This document shows, piece after piece, positions 63,988-64,000 of a DNA stretch of 64,000 bases. Under the pieces are notes generated by a model that was given only the letters and a program-made list of their open reading frames with translations, had not been told where the DNA came from and did no database searches. The stretch's first letter is position 1, and the number at the start of each line of letters is the position of its first letter. Origin of the DNA: Nevskia soli DSM 19509 (GTDB lineage: Bacteria > Pseudomonadota > Gammaproteobacteria > Nevskiales > Nevskiaceae); the NCBI RefSeq assembly GCF_000711955.1, contig NZ_JONR01000001.1:390223-454222 (forward strand). Reading direction: 5' to 3'. The translations under genes and the position numbers were made by a program.

Positions 63988-64000
63988 GCGCAAAGACGTC
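63978..64000 (+). CDS. Start of a further gene, possibly a second ExbD
   Basis: ATG 63978 (or 63984) overlaps the exbD stop in another frame and runs off the window after MSMSAKT. exbB-exbD1-exbD2 arrangements are known in Xanthomonas, which is the only basis for the guess. Confidence 0.3.

Overview
The window is GC-rich, densely coded bacterial DNA. The protein families point to a Gammaproteobacterium, possibly near Xanthomonadales/Nevskiales: PpsA with PpsR, EttA, XseA, the guaB-guaA pair, FecI/FecR, ExbB/ExbD and TonB-dependent receptors. This placement is inferred from protein resemblance only; there is no rRNA and no ribosomal protein gene here. The only RNA gene is tRNA-Ala(CGC).

Layout. 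0-13.4 kb is central metabolism and regulation: a DJ-1 family fragment, an isocitrate dehydrogenase with a C-terminal CBS pair, a MoCF-domain protein, a diguanylate cyclase, RNase T2, PEP synthase and its regulator PpsR with an SMR gene between them, a ferredoxin-NADP reductase, phosphoglucomutase and a DUF1249 protein. 13.4-24 kb holds a hairpin-rich spacer, a DUF885 metallopeptidase, MgtE, a DUF815 ATPase, EttA, threonine dehydratase, a membrane thioredoxin, ThpR and XseA. 24-27.4 kb is guaB-guaA. 27.5-31.6 kb is a visibly AT-richer two-gene insert (OLD-type nuclease plus UvrD-like helicase) resembling a Gabija or class-2 OLD defence pair. It is followed by a decayed gene, an ArsC-like protein and a Tat-exported cholesterol oxidase. 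34.6-36.1 kb is a duplicated DUF559 nuclease module flanked by inverted palindromic elements; its intact copy is fused in frame to TadA. 36.1-41.2 kb holds a DUF4177-like protein, an SDR, ClpB with a sigma-32-type promoter, a small charged protein and the tRNA. 41.5-48.1 kb pairs a TonB siderophore receptor (Fur-box-like site) with a divergent cytochrome c / 2Fe-2S / molybdenum hydroxylase operon. 48.1-54.6 kb has cardiolipin synthase, a lysine acetyltransferase with an HDAC-family deacetylase in one operon, and a DUF2252 protein.

54.6-64 kb is the most striking block. It contains a FecI sigma factor, a FecR anti-sigma factor and a 62-aa HTH protein, then an exported flavin amine oxidase, a periplasmic cytochrome c and a RidA-like lipoprotein. 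A FecA-type TonB receptor with an N-terminal signalling (STN) domain follows, then exbB and exbD. Read together, this looks like a ligand-sensing locus for taking up an amine and oxidising it in the periplasm. Electrons would pass to cytochrome c and the imine product would be hydrolysed by the RidA protein.

Spacers carry several families of dispersed palindromes: CGTCATTCC-type, CCCTCTCCC-type, TAGTG heptads, a REP-like hairpin that supplies the xseA stop codon, and small palindromes with a constant RTCCT loop and compensatory stem changes.
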